From: Bryum argenteum
Taxonomy: Eukaryota; Streptophyta; Bryopsida; Bryales; Bryaceae
NCBI GenBank assembly: GCA_037043015.1
Contig: CM073322.1
Span: 33,439,364-33,503,363, forward strand
Direction: 5' to 3'
DNA: 64,000 nucleotides
Shown here: positions 43,649 to 56,218 of the stretch, piece by piece
How the letters are laid out: every line of letters begins with the position of its first letter
How positions within the stretch are numbered: position 1 is the stretch's first letter
Notes under the pieces: generated by a model
What the model was told of the DNA's origin: nothing
The model's input: the letters and a program-made list of their open reading frames with translations, nothing else
Database searches by the model: none
Made by a program: the position numbers and the translations under genes

Positions 43649-46600
43649 CTAGGACTGTTCCGCAACCACCGCCAAGCTCTCCTTCTCTCCAGTGCTTAAA
43701 GCGGCGATTCGTTCCTCTGGTACAGCTGCTCCTGCCTCGCTCTGCTCTTTCAGCTCGGCAGAAATCTCCTTCTTCTCGTCGTTGATGTTCAATCCTGACA
43801 TACCTGAGGGTAACTCATCCGACAAGGATCTCACAGATGGACTCCCATCGCCACGTTCATCGTCTCCACTGCGATGCAGTCTCGAATTGTGTGACCCATC
43901 AACTGCCTCCGATACTTTACTCTCTGCAGGAGTTCCAGCTCCTACCCCCTCTAAAACCTCATCATGCTTCGATCGAGTCAGAACTCCCTCCATAGAACCA
44001 GATTCCAACTCGCTCTCCCCGGTCCGCCCACAGCCCTGCAATACACAATCCACCTCCGTCGCTAAGAAGACAATATACAGAATTTCATTTACTTGCAAAC
44101 AACAGCATGCCCCCAATGGTCAAGAGATGAGAAACCAACATATTGCTTGCACGAAAATATGCGTGCACTAAGCACCATGATTCTATCCACGAGCGTTTAG
44201 TATCCCTCAACAGCTCCGCTCACAATTCCAAAATTCCTTGGATTACATACTTGAGACACATTCATATTTTCCATTCCCGCAACAATAGCACGTCGCACGC
44301 ATTACCTGGCGATGCTGCTCTCGCTGCTGCTGACTTTGCTGCCTCGCTCGTTTCTCGGTCAGGGCTCGTTGCCGGTTCTCATAGAACTGGAAATCGTCCA
44401 ATATCGACGTTTTCGACGCGAAGCTCTTGAATATGTTCAGCATCCCAATACCCTGCTCGAACTTCACCTGCATGCACCACGCCAACCATGTCGTCAACTC
44501 CACGTCGCTCAGACGTCCTCACCAACCAGTCACCACAACAACACGTCTCTGTTGCATATTATTGCATGCTCGGAGCCGCCAATATCCTCCTAGTACGATG
44601 TCAACATCCACATTCACTGATGCACATGGAAGTCTCCAACTACATTCCGCTGGGCAGCATTTCGTGACGAGCAGCTCTAACCTACTCAAAATTCCTGGAT
44701 ACTGAGACCGGCTCCAAAGCTATACCGGTTCATGATCTACACAGTACACGCGGGCTGAAGCGGTCACTACCTCCTGGGTGTCCCTGCTGTTCGTCACGGG
44801 CTTGTTCTCGTTATTCTCCAATATTATGTGCCGGAATTGGCAGTTCGGAATGTCCTTTATTATGTGCCATGTCACAGGGAATCGACCATTCCACTTGTCC
44901 TGCTGCCAGTAGTCCACGCTCTTCGTGAAGTCCACGGGACCTGTCATCTCCGCCACGCCGCAAAACTGTCCACTCGCGTTCACCTGGAAGAACATCCCAC
45001 CGCCACACCACAATCACATTCACATTCCACCCAACTCCCACTTCTCATCTGCTATCCGCCTCACGTGCCACTCCGACGACTCCTGCTCACCTCCCCTCTC
45101 GCACAATCAGATGCTCAACATCAACATCTCATACATTCACCATTGGCAACATGACCACAAACAGCCCAACCATGACGAACATCACCACCACCAACCTAGC
45201 CGCACAGACCCTCCAACCCAGCTGAACCTGGAACACCCAGGTCACTCCACCACATACCGAGAAGAAAAGGAACACTGGGCAGCTCTTCCCATCCCCGCTA
45301 CACTTCGTCGAAGCCTCCTGGTATGCGGCATCCAGCCGTTTATTTCCTACTGGAGTACTGGCCCACACATTGTACTTGATGCTCTTGTGCACATCATCCT
45401 CGCTGTAAGACTTGATCACGAAAAACTTGGCGTGCTCGTAGCTCGTCACGAACTCTGCCTTATTGTACTGCTCCTTGTTCGCGAACGGACTTGCCACATC
45501 GCCGTTTCCCGACGAGCTTGCACCTTGTCCACGAGTGTGTCTCATAACACCTGGAATAGCCCGCTGGCTCCTGCTCCTTATCGTGCGGGGTCCTCTGTTC
45601 TGCTCGTTCATGGGATCAAGACTGCCATTGCTGCTACTGACAAGTCCGCCACCACGACCCCTCTGCTTGCTCTTGTCCAGACCAACCCATGCTCCACGGC
45701 CATTGGACCTCGAGTCAAAAGCTACGTTCCCCATGCCGCGACCTCTCACGGGCCCATTTACTACTCCGGAAAGCGGGGGGTAACCCCGGGCAAGATTGGG
45801 TGACGTCAATCCCGTTGGATTCCTCGATTGCTGGGAAGCTTGTAAATGAATCTGAAACCAACAATCTACAGACATAAATACATCATTGAATCAAGACAAG
45901 CATCCGACTTGCTCGTACAGTCCAGCACAACGAGTATAGGCACGAGCTTGCCTGTCCATTACAGCCAATAAACAACTGCCTTCTGAACAAATTCAACCTT
46001 CAAATTTGATAAAATATCGCACCTGATAGAGAATGGATGAGGCCTACCTGCAATGGACTCATTCCTCTCAATGGTTGTGCGGGAACTCCCGACGCTGGAT
46101 ACTGTTGCGAAGCCATCGGGTGTATCCCAGCTGGGATCCGGGGTGTCTGCAGACCTTCTGTTACTTTTTTAGCATCCAACCATGAAGGAGCGCCTGCCCT
46201 CAGCCCCTCATACCGGACGTCCTGAGAACTTGTGCTATGAGTTGTCAGCGGTAACCCACTTCTGGAATAAGGTCCATGTGGGGGTATGATTGTCATGGCT
46301 GGGTAGCCCGGTCTGGGAACGCCGTTCTTCCCATCTACTCCAGGAGGGCCGGGCTCGCCAACTCCTTTCGCTGCTCCGTCGCCAGCACTTAGCGCAGCAG
46401 GACGAGATCCCAGGTACTGCACACCTGAGGACATTGGCTGTTGGTAAAGATGACTAGGGTACTGAAAGGCGTGAGGCCCGTACAGCTGCCCATCAGCTCC
46501 CATAGTCGGCAGAGGCGTTCCTGGAGTGTATGGACTGTAAGACGGCTGAGAAGCGAAACTGAAGCTGGTGGAATGCATGTACGCAGAGCCACCATTGTCG

Positions 46601-47953
46601 CTGTAGACACCCTGCAAAACAATTTGTAACTGAATCAGATGCTGAATCGAAATACCAATTGCAAGAGACTAGCCGCAGCGGCAGAATTACAAAAGCGAGT
46701 TGTGTTGACAACAATGCTCACTGTAGCTGCACTCTAATGCTTCAGCAGTCTTGCATTATGTGCAGAATGTCATTCACTCACTGACCCTTTCTCGCAACTA
46801 GGATCCAAGTGCTTGCAACGACTTACTGGAGATGGAAGCTCTACTCCATCGACAGCGTATCTGGAATAGTCGTCCCATTCACCTCCGACAGGGGGTTCAT
46901 ATCCTGCAGGCAAGTCCCGAGAACGATAGATCATCAACTGGAAGTTTCGATGTAACGATTGGATGTCATCGTCACATGGCTTACGTCCCCCGAATTTAAC
47001 TGGTCAACTATTTGAGGCCGAGGTCAACTATAGCTGCCTTAGACCACACAAATTCGTTGGGACATACGAAACAAGCATATTTGTATCAAACCATCAAACC
47101 TTGGTTTTTAGTCATGTTTAAAACTCTGTTCGACCAGTCTTCATCGTGACATCACAATCAACACAAATTACTGTTAACTATTCTTACTATCTTTAGGTTG
47201 CTTAAAACTGGCGGTTTATACTTTGTATAGTTCTTAGCGATCTGATCGATTGGCACTTTGTTTAAACAAAGTGTGCAATTTAAACCTGTCACTGCAACTA
47301 TAGAAACAAGAGAATGAAGTCAACACTAACCTCCATGAGGATAATCGTAAACGTAGCCATGAGCCGTATAGCCGTTCATGCCGCCAACGCAATAGATTCC
47401 TCCTTCGAGCATTCCGTTCATACTCGCTGCATCGCCAGTTCCAACAGATGCAGAGGCATCTCCACTCGTGTCGGAGGACTCTGCGTCATTTGTTGGAGAT
47501 ACCTGCATACACATGACACTGGTGAAAAGTCTCAAAGTAATGTGTAGTAACAAGGGTCCAAAGGTCCATAGGTCCGTTGAATTTAGATACATAAATAATA
47601 TAGCTGGAGTACCATATGCAAATCATTCATTCCGAAAAGACTTTTCCAATCCACAGTATTTTTTTTTAGATCACTTTCTTGAACCGATAAACATCCTCAG
47701 AATACTGACTTAGCGGCCACTAGACCTTGATACATGATTATCGAAGAAATTACACTAACTCGTTACAAATCCAAGTGGAAAAGTTACAATGTGATCTTTA
47801 CTAAGTTTTAATAAAAATATTCCACCCTTCATGTAAAACCTGACTTGTAAAGATAGAAATTGTTAAGAATTGTCACATATCGTACCTCTGCAACGACTTG
47901 CTGCGCATGATTCGGTTTGTCAGCTTTTAGGTTTTGCAGGTTTTGCAGGACTT
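43649..47953 (-). CDS. ECT: YTH-domain m6A reader (ECT/YTHDF type), first exon not located
   Basis: Eight exons join in phase: 47886-47953, 47331-47502, 46827-46903, 46048-46611, 45258-45851, 44771-44983, 44306-44467 and 43649-44035, with GT-AG introns. They give 744 residues plus an unplaced N-terminal exon (the first exon here begins with the last two bases of a codon). The N-terminal half is Tyr/Gly/Pro/Ser-rich and disordered. The YTH domain spans the last part of exon 5 to exon 7: [54 protein letters not shown] and [20 protein letters not shown]. The Trp of NVW, DYW and KW form the aromatic cage that binds N6-methyladenosine. [20 protein letters not shown] follows, as in plant ECT proteins. 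These cytosolic readers control fate of m6A-marked mRNA. The C-terminal exon is acidic and unrelated to known domains. Confidence 0.92.
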
Positions 47954-50060
47954 CTGATGATTAAGCAAAGTTAAGCAAAACACCCGTGACAAGGATTGTG
48001 TTATAAAGACAATTTCTCACCAACACACAGAACCGGTACCGCGTTAGTATTTACACGTCGTCAGTTTACAGAGAAATTGATCAAACACGATGTAAATCGC
48101 GGATAGAACAAACAGAGGAAAACCAGAATTCAGATCATAAAGTGATATTAATGTATCCTGTTCTCCTATTCCGCAAGAGACACCACTTTGAGGAAACTCA
48201 AGAATCTGTCATTTGATCGATAACAAGAGTGGCAGCGATATTTCAAGCTCCCGCTTTAGGGTGAAAATTGACTTTCAGGCCTCTTAAAGTGCTATCGCTG
48301 TACCAAAGCACAACTTGTAAATGAGGAGTTGGAAAGACACCTTTGAAGTACGCGCCACGGCAGTGGACTTAGTCTGAGCCTCAACCAGTAGAAATGGCTA
48401 CAGTTTCTTCTCAGTGACATCTCCCTTGGGAATTTTATAAAAATAGCGAACGAGAATCAAGGGTCTGAACGAAATTCCTACGCATCAAGGCGGGGCAGGA
48501 AATTCTGTTTGGATGCTCAAACAATGTTTTCTGACTGTGACATAATTTCACGCCCTCATACAATCGCACAGGACTATAGACTAATGAAGACTGCCCTCCA
48601 AAATTTCCCATCGCTCTTGTCACAAGAATGTCAACCACAAAAAATCCTTTCGTCGCACTGCAGCGTAGTTTCAACTTTCGACGAAGGGAAGAAGGACCAC
48701 AAATGGACTTCATCTACTCCGAAAAGTCCAAGCGACACAGAAAATATGGTGAACGATTGCACATTGAACGACTCCTACACAAAAAATATTTCGGGACATC
48801 TACGCACTTCGTCTGCGTCCTAACTCGCAGCTGATCACTCTCGAGTTTCTTGGAGCACGCCGCAAATTCCTAAACCGTAATAAAATCTGCTATGCCGGGA
48901 CAGCCATAGAATAATCGAGATATTAATAAAGTGCATCGCGTCATTACTACATCAACGCGAGGAATTCAGTTGAGCAATAGGATTCGCGCAAGCCGGGAAT
49001 GTAAAGTGATCCCTCATGAAAACAGTACCAGGACTCCTGCCAGGTCACCACCAACGGTTTCCTAGCATACAGAGCCTTCGTTCTTTAAACCATCCGTTTC
49101 TCTTCTAATGAAATGCTACAACAGCATTCTTGGAGCAACAAGTGCAGCGTTCTTTCCTCACTGCGGGAACTACACTCAACGCCGCATTACCGTACACACA
49201 CCACAGCCCCGGCATGCTAACAATACCTTCTCCGACTTTTCAAGAAATACACGTACACTTCCCGGACATGACAAAGGTAACTTCCCTCCCAAGCTCTTTC
49301 ACTGCACGTTAATCAAAAGTCAAAGAAAAGGAAGGATACGATCAGCGGGCGGAGCGACTACCGCCATTTCTTACAACTCGCGCCACACCAGGCGCGCTAC
49401 CACCTCAACCGACTCACTCTCCACCAATTAGCCGATTCTTGAACTCACTACCGCCGCCAGCTTACTGAATCATTAATGCTGTTAACCAATCATCTGATTG
49501 AGAATCACAATTCACTGCTCGATCATCAACTCGAGCGTCCCTCTCCTCTTTCACTAAATTCTCAATCAAATGCGTCCCGATCGATCTTCCACCCGAAGGT
49601 CTCTCGTGAGCAATCAAACCCTGCGTTACTGGACCGGGCTCAGTCCGAAACCAGAACTGCTTTCGGAAAGAGGCGAAATGAGGCGAGGCAAGTGTGATCA
49701 GCGCCGGCTCCGTGTTTTCAGACACAAAAGCAACGAGACTGGCACCACAATTTAATGTTTAAATATGAAAAGAAAATATGAGACCAATCAATCTTCCCCA
49801 TTTTCCTCTCTCTCTTTCGAGTCGCTCCAGACGGAGACTGGCGGGCCCGGTCACCACTAACCTAATGGACCCCACCGTATACATGCTCCGTATTCCATTC
49901 GGTCGTCGCCTCCCCTTCCGCACTCGCACAGAGTATGAGGGATTGGGGCTAGGGGCAGCACGCTCGGCCATATGAGAACCGGAGATACCCGGATGCAGAG
50001 AAGGGCCCCGGTACCAAGGACCAAGTTCCGGCCATTGTCTACCTTTCATTCCCACATACG
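47954..50060. other. 5' region of the YTH gene
   Basis: Should hold the missing first exon, the leader and the promoter. I could not place an ATG exon with a suitable donor. Candidate ATGs near 48905 and 48420 run into stops within 5-8 codons. A CT-rich segment (TTTTCCTCTCTCTCTTTCG, 49799-49817) and GC-richer sequence at 49840-50050 look promoter-proximal. Confidence 0.4.
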
Positions 50061-51198
50061 GTAAGTTATTACACGGTGGGGATTGAAGAAATCAATTCGG
50101 CAAATTTTGTAGTTGCAAATCTAGAGTTCATTTTAAATTTTGGAATCGAGTTTATTTTCGTGTGAAAGATATTGACTAATTGCTTCTTTTACCCTCGTCT
50201 CACTAAGTGTATGTAGGCGTACAATGTATTTGATAGTTTTGAAATTTGAAACTACAAATTTTTAGTATTACTGAAACTATGATGAGAGCGGCCTATTTAT
50301 GATCATATATTAAGCTCTCATCTCACTTTGCATGAGAAGACATGCAAAAGTACCACTTAATTGATATCTGACTTGGCGTCAAACAAAACCCATAAGTACT
50401 ACTTAATTGATATCTAACTTGACGTCAGAGGACACGCATAAGTACCACTTGTTTGATAATTTTAAATTATGATGACATGATTTTCTTAGGAAATCTAATC
50501 AGCTACCAATTCTTTAAAGTTTTGAAAGTTTGAAATTACGAATTCTTGACACCTTAGAAAATTCAACTGGTAGTGGTGCATTAACAACCGTCCCTTCTAC
50601 GTGGTACAAGTTTGAGAGTTTTGATATTTAATAATTGAAGTATTTTGGCACCTTCAAGAACTTGCCTAGTCATAGTGCGGTGCATTTATGACCGTCCCTT
50701 TTAGCCTTCATTCATTGAATCTCAAAAAACGTAAGTCACACATATTTCAATGATAGCAATACATAAATGCACCGCCTTTTTACCTTAGGTCTCACTCAGT
50801 GTCAAAAAACTCGAGTGAGACATGTTTCAGTAAGAATATATTTTATTACAGCCCATTTCAGTCCTCATTTGTCTTTATTACACAAGGCAAAATATACAAG
50901 AGGTACATTTTTAAGAATTCTAATACACCACATTTTTATCTCTCATTCCCTTTGTATCATACAACATGAGAAACAAGTGTTTTAGTAAGAATGTATTTTT
51001 ACAAATCACCCACCTTAGCCCTTATTGTCTTCATTACATAAGGCACAATTTACAAGTGATATCATTTAAGGATTCTAATGCACTGCCAATTGTATCTCTT
51101 ACCTCACTTGGTAGCAAGTAGTAGTTATGAGTTTATAACCACCTACTTTAGCACTTATTGCCTTCGTTACACAAGGCACAATGCACAACGTATACATT

Positions 51199-51466
51199 TT
51201 AACCCCTAACTTTCCTTAAAACCCGAAACGGGTTTTGGAGGTTCTTGCAGGAGAAAAGCTCAGCCAACTTTGACCATTATAATCTCACAAATAAAGAAGA
51301 ATAAACGGTTCAAATTTTCTATGTGAGAAGCATGTGAAGTGAACTTTGAGATCTTACGGTTGAATCTTTTGAATAATGCTTAGATTGAGATATTTTGGGC
51401 TTAATCTAAAGGAAGGTCAAATTTTGTGACTTATACGGTTTTGCAACAAGGAAATTTAGGGGTTAA
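51199..51466 (+). mobile_element. short (268-bp) TTAA-flanked MITE
   Basis: Begins TTAACCCCTAACTTTCC and ends GGAAATTTAGGGGTTAA. Same length and internal phrases as 16706-16973. Confidence 0.85.
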
Positions 51467-51604
51467 AGGATTTTCATGGACTGCCTTTTCTATTTTTGCT
51501 TTCACTTCGTAATGTAAAACATGAATGACGCGTGTTTCACTCATGATATATCCATATCCACCCATTTAGCCTATGTTTGCCTTAATTATACAAGGCAAGA
51601 TTGT

Positions 51605-52616
51605 CAGACCTAAGGAGCAACAAACAAACATGGAAGTATAAGAACAATATGAGATTTTTTGACAAAGAATGTTCAGTGAAGGAGCCCCCTCCTTCAATGG
51701 CACGTATACATGCTTGAATCCTAATTGTTGCTAACTGCTAATGAGTTCAACAATGTCCACTTTGCAATGCACATGCACTTGACCAAACAATCAACGAGTT
51801 CACGTTGTGTCTAAACTCTTTGTTTCCCCTATAGCGCGAAAATTCACACTTCGATTCTTGCATAAATTATTCTCGTTACCTTCGCAAGTCCACTCTCACT
51901 CCACCATAGCACTTCTCGCTCGCCCACCACGTTACTTCTCAACATCCTTTCACAACTGCATATAGTCTCGCCTGAGCAATTCGCTCCCCTACTCGGTCGG
52001 TCATCGTCTTCAGGAAGTGGTCGAAAGGTGAAGTCTTATATTTGTAATCCGATCCGAACATGTCGAAGAACTTAAAGTCGGCAAACTTCTCTCTTCTATG
52101 ATGCGCTCAAGCTGCTCAGGAACATCCGCACATCCTCGATGGAATAACTTCCCCATTTATGAATCGCAACAGACCAACATTGAAGCGGTCAAACAAATAC
52201 TTCGACATCTTTCCCTCTAAATTCCGGATCGTCGCGCAAAACTCTAGTTGTAGATGGTAGGTGCTTAAACGTCAGCCCAACATCACTGTGTGCCGATTAC
52301 GACTTTCATGGTTCCACTTTGTTAGTTCTACGACTTTGCTTATCGCATGCTGATCATCGACACCATGCTGACTCTCGTACACATTTGAAATCAACTCTCC
52401 TACACATTTGAAATCAACTCTCCTACAGGTTTGAAATCAACTCTCTTTCACATCCAGAAAGAATGAGTGGATATAATCTCAGCCTAAGGACCAGCATACA
52501 AACATGGAAGCATAAGAACAATTTGAGATTCCTTGGCAAAAAGTATCTAGTAAAGAAGCCCGCTCCTTCACTAGGATTTATACATGCTTTGAATCCTAAT
52601 TGTTGCTAACTACTGC
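51605..52616. mobile_element. LTR-like pair flanking ~740 bp (TRIM-like or deleted element)
   Basis: Direct repeats of about 135 bp at 51605-51739 and 52481-52616 share CCTAAGGA, ACAAACATGGAAG, ATAAGAACAAT, CTCCTTCA and GAATCCTAATTGTTGCTAAC in order. The interior on the minus strand has protein-like pieces in shifting frames (LPSTTRVLRDDPEFRGKDVE, FADFKFFDMFGSDYKYKTSP), unidentified. TG..CA ends are not clear. Confidence 0.5.
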
Positions 52617-53344
52617 ACAGTCCCAAGCCCGGTGCGCGCCCGCCCAGTCCTAAAAAGATGCACAAGTCATACCGCTTTCAAAGTAGCAATCCACCGCCTT
52701 TTTCTCTCATGCACTAAGTATGATACAATGTAAGTGACCTGTATTTCAGTAAGGATGCATTCCCACTTTAACTCTTATTGTCTTTACTATAAGAAGCACA
52801 TTCTATGAGTGATTCCTTTTTTAAAGTTTCAAAACTTACGTTATTTCGACTCTTTAGTAAATTTGATGAATCGTTGTAGTCCACTTATAACCGATTTTTT
52901 TGAGTATTTTTTTTAGAGTCACTAATTCTAGGTGACACGTGTTTAACTAATAGCACTACACTTATGACCACCTTTATAGCCCTCATCTCATTAGATGTCA
53001 CAATGCATAAGTTACAACTGTGTGTTAATTTCAAATCTTAACATTATTCAGGAAATGTGAGTAGTTGTTGTGAATTCAAAATGGCCCCCTTTAGTTGTAG
53101 TATCACTAGGCATAAGTGACACAATATGCCTAAAACTCAAAATTAAAATAAGATGTCTTTTATGATTCCTTGAAAAATTCAAAAAATATTTCTTGAAGGC
53201 AATTTCTTATGCTTACTTGTAGAAACATTAAGAAACTTCTACCACTAAAGTAAATTAAAACCAACACTTTTCATCAAAAACACCAAGAAAGTTCCATTTA
53301 ACGGGTGAAGAAGAGATTCGAAACAACTCCTAGTAAGTAAAATA

Positions 53345-53589
53345 TTAACCCTTAAAGGAGAGAGAGAGGCCCGACTCAAGTCAATATGTTCAAAAAAGAT
53401 ATGTTGTTTTTCCAATAATTGAAACTTTTACTCAATGTATCCCAAGATCCGCTTGGTGAAATTCAATAAAACTTGGTAGGTAGACTAATAATTTAGTTTT
53501 AAACAAGTTCCTATGGTAGGATTTGCCAAAATAAAATTCAAACTAACTTTTCTCAGGGATTTCAGAAATTGAGCTTCTAGAGGTCACTG
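53345..53589. repeat. remnant with one TTAA-type end
   Basis: Starts TTAACCCTTAAAGGAGAG. A right end may be AAGGGGTTAA near 53650, which would overlap the next element. The structure is unresolved. Confidence 0.35.
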
Positions 53590-54531
53590 TTAACCCCTAA
53601 AGATCCACGGCCACCAAAGTGGAGGTTTCCAACTTCGGGCAGCCTAGATGAAGGGGTTAAAAGTAATATTTTTTCCTAAAATTTTTACTGGGTGCTCCTT
53701 ACACCGCAAAGTGCATGTGGTAAAATTTGCAGATCCAAATTTCAATTTTAGAACCTTCATCTAGAAATTCTAGGTTTGAGGTCCAAAAAGGGCAGTTTAA
53801 ATTTAGTCTTTTTTGATTTTTTTTTTTTTTTTGTAAATATGTTCATGAAAAAATCACTACATGAGTTCCAAAGTGAACCAAGTCAAAAAGTTTGTCAATT
53901 TCACAAGGGCAGCCCTCAAAAATTACAAAAACAATCTTCACAATTTCTAGTAATTTCTGAATTAACTCTTACAAAATTTGTCAAAATTTAAGTTTTTGGA
54001 ATTTTCCCAATTTTTTTTTTCTCAAATTTCACAAACTCATAAAGGCACCTACTCGCCGTTGGGATCTTTAATTAAGCCAAATATATCGAATGAAATGCAT
54101 GTTTTACTATATCGTTGTTTTTAGACCTTCTTTTATGAAATAATTTGCATGAAGGTCACAAAAATGGAATGAGTTTCCAAAATTTTGCATGAGCGTACTC
54201 AACTTGATTACCCATATGAAAAAAAAAATGGGAATTATGTTTGGCGTAACAATCTTCAATTTTCTCTTTGCTCTATGGAAACAATGTCTCACAAGCAATG
54301 CCCGAAAAAACTTTTGCACCAACTTTGAATGTTATGATCTCACAAATGATAAAGATCCAACAATTGAAATTTCACATGGTAGTAGTGATAGTAGGTAGGT
54401 TTGAGATCTTACGGTTGAAAGTATAGATAAACAATAAAAATTTTGACCATGTCTCGATTCGAACAAGCGGGTAGAAAATCGCAGTTTTTGGCTTTGGAAG
54501 TCCAAAAAACGCTTGGATTTTTAGGGGTTAA
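53590..54531 (+). mobile_element. ~0.94-kb TTAA-flanked MITE
   Basis: Begins TTAACCCCTAAAGATCCACG and ends GGATTTTTAGGGGTTAA. The interior is AT-rich and contains the family phrases TTTGAATGTTATGATCTCAC and GATCTTACGGTTGAAA. No coding frame. Confidence 0.75.
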
Positions 54532-54989
54532 GGTTCTCCTTCAGGGGTTAGTTCGAAATATTAATAATGGTCCCTTCACACTATGGACCATGAAGATTAA
54601 TCATGGCCTTCTAAAATCCGTGATTGAATGTAAAGTGCCCTTCGTCCCATTTGGCTTAACACTACCTTGAAAAAAGGAGAATGTCCACTAACTTTGAGGT
54701 CCCCAAAGTATGTATAATATTCCATAACGGATAATGTTTTCATGGTCTCTTGATTATAGTTGAGTAAAAGCAATTGCCTCGACTCACCTACAATCAAGGG
54801 GACCATGAGGCTCAAAAATCATTGATTGGCTAGAGTTCGAACATATAAAAACAAAGAAAGAAAAAGGGGAGGGTAAAAAAGAGAATGATAAGGATTTATA
54901 TCAGAATAGTGAGCTTAAAATTGGCCCAGTTCAAATTCACTTTACACTACAAGAGTGACCAAGCAACTCAAAAATTGATTTTTGATTTA

Positions 54990-55020
54990 TAATAGTCACG
55001 GCTCTTGGCCAAGAGCGATG
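54990..55020. repeat. 16-bp perfect palindrome within a larger inverted motif
   Basis: GCTCTTGGCCAAGAGC at 55001-55016. TGACCAAGCAA (54957) and TTGCTTGGTCA (55031) flank it as an inverted pair. Confidence 0.8.
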
Positions 55021-55066
55021 ACCTTTTAAATTGCTTGGTCATGGCTCTTGGTCCAGACCCTAAGCT

Positions 55067-55073
55067 TATAAAA
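55067..55073 (+). promoter_or_regulatory. TATA-box-like sequence
   Basis: TATAAAA in AGCTTATAAAACGACAC, 343 bp upstream of the ATG of the open frame at 55416. It could drive that frame or be the promoter of an LTR element. Confidence 0.35.
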
Positions 55074-55415
55074 CGACACATGAGATCGGTCAGGAAGGAA
55101 AAGAAGCAGAATCAGGTTACAGATTAGTGCAAATCAAAGGCATTGCAAGCAAAGGGTCGACATCAAGCTCTTCTCATAAGTTGCCACATGCAAGATCAAG
55201 TCTGCAAGTCACATGTACAATGAATGTGCTCATTCACAATCATCACACATTGCTACATGGACATTGCTCACCCACACATTTGGGTGCTGGATGAAAGTGT
55301 GCCATCTGATGTACATTTTTATTAATTGGAAGTCAACACATCTCCAATTTCATCCAACTCTGGCACTTGTGCTTGAGGAGCAAGGAGGGTGGGCGGTCCT
55401 GAAATAGTCTGTGAA

Positions 55416-55688
55416 ATGGCTGCAACAAGGATCAATCGAGCAACTAACAAGGGCGATACTGGAGTACAATCCCCGGCACACCACTCCGACACAGAATCAA
55501 ACTCTGATGCATTGCAAGTCATCCCACCAAGGATTGGTTTTGTTATGGCCTCTCCAGAAGTTCAAAGCCCACCAAGGATAATTATACTTCTAGCTAGGAG
55601 AGATGAGGCAGAGACCCTACTCGAACAAATATTCAGCAACTTGTTCCAAGAAGTAGGAGATAACATCAACCTGCCGCAAGACCTCTAG
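55416..55688 (+). CDS. hypothetical protein (90 aa)
   Basis: ATG in a good plant context (GAAATGGCT). The frame MAATRINRATNKGDTG to LFQEVGDNINLPQDL is open, polar and acidic toward the end, with no domain I know. It follows a TATA-like box and may be the start of a retroelement Gag or a chance frame. No partner LTR was found. Confidence 0.3.
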   Translation: MAATRINRATNKGDTGVQSPAHHSDTESNSDALQVIPPRIGFVMASPEVQSPPRIIILLARRDEAETLLEQIFSNLFQEVGDNINLPQDL

Positions 55689-55689
55689 A

Positions 55690-56218
55690 CCTAGTCCTGG
55701 CTTGTTCACACCAGCTTCAAAACGTGATTGTGGTGGGCTTGCAGTGCGGCAACTCATCCACCACCGCGTTTCCATTCACAGCCAACTGAGGCATACCTGC
55801 ACATATATTTTCTTCACAAAATTTCAAAATTAAACACATTTTTTTCTATGATGTTGCACCTTTCTAGGCTGCCCTTTTTTGTGCTTGTTTTTTGATTGGT
55901 CGAAAGTTGCGTTGGATTTACAAGTTTGCGGCAACGCGTCTCTGTAGGCACGAAAAGAAGCATTGGAAGGATGTGAGTTCGGGCCATGCGGTGAAAGGAG
56001 CGGATGCTAAGCAACAAAGAAACGCACTTTGAGTAGACGTTCAAACCCTTGGTGTGAACAAGTCTCAAGACTTGTGAAAAGAAGCAAACTTTTGGGTTAA
56101 CAAATTGTCATAAAGAGTTGACTAATATTCATAGATCTCCCTCTGGGAATTTGATTCGCCATGTTCAGAACCTTACTTATTTATCAATCTCCTCAAAAAC
56201 GAAATCAACAAACTCCAT
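55690..56218. other. non-coding, nothing recognised
   Basis: Mixed-composition DNA without coding frame or repeat ends. Confidence 0.4.

Larger units (their letters stand above)
50200..53150. repeat. degenerate tandem-repeat region (~140-160-bp units)
   Basis: The phrase ATTACACAAGGCA-AAT-TACAAG and variants recur near 50877, 51027, 51163 and 51580, with more distant forms near 52779, 52970 and 53100. Each is preceded by CACC-CCTTT-AGCC(C)TCAT-like sequence and followed by TTAA-ATTCTAATGCA. A 53-bp direct repeat (AAGTACCACTTAATTGATAT) sits at 50350-50450. The array is broken by a TTAA element and an LTR-like element. Confidence 0.55.

Noticed and set aside
44925..45803. 292-codon plus-strand frame
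   Set aside because: Lies opposite the YTH exons, which have clear homology and splice sites on the other strand.
48435..48713. 92-codon minus-strand frame upstream of the YTH gene, considered as its first exon
   Set aside because: It does not end in a donor in the required phase and has no resemblance to ECT N-termini.
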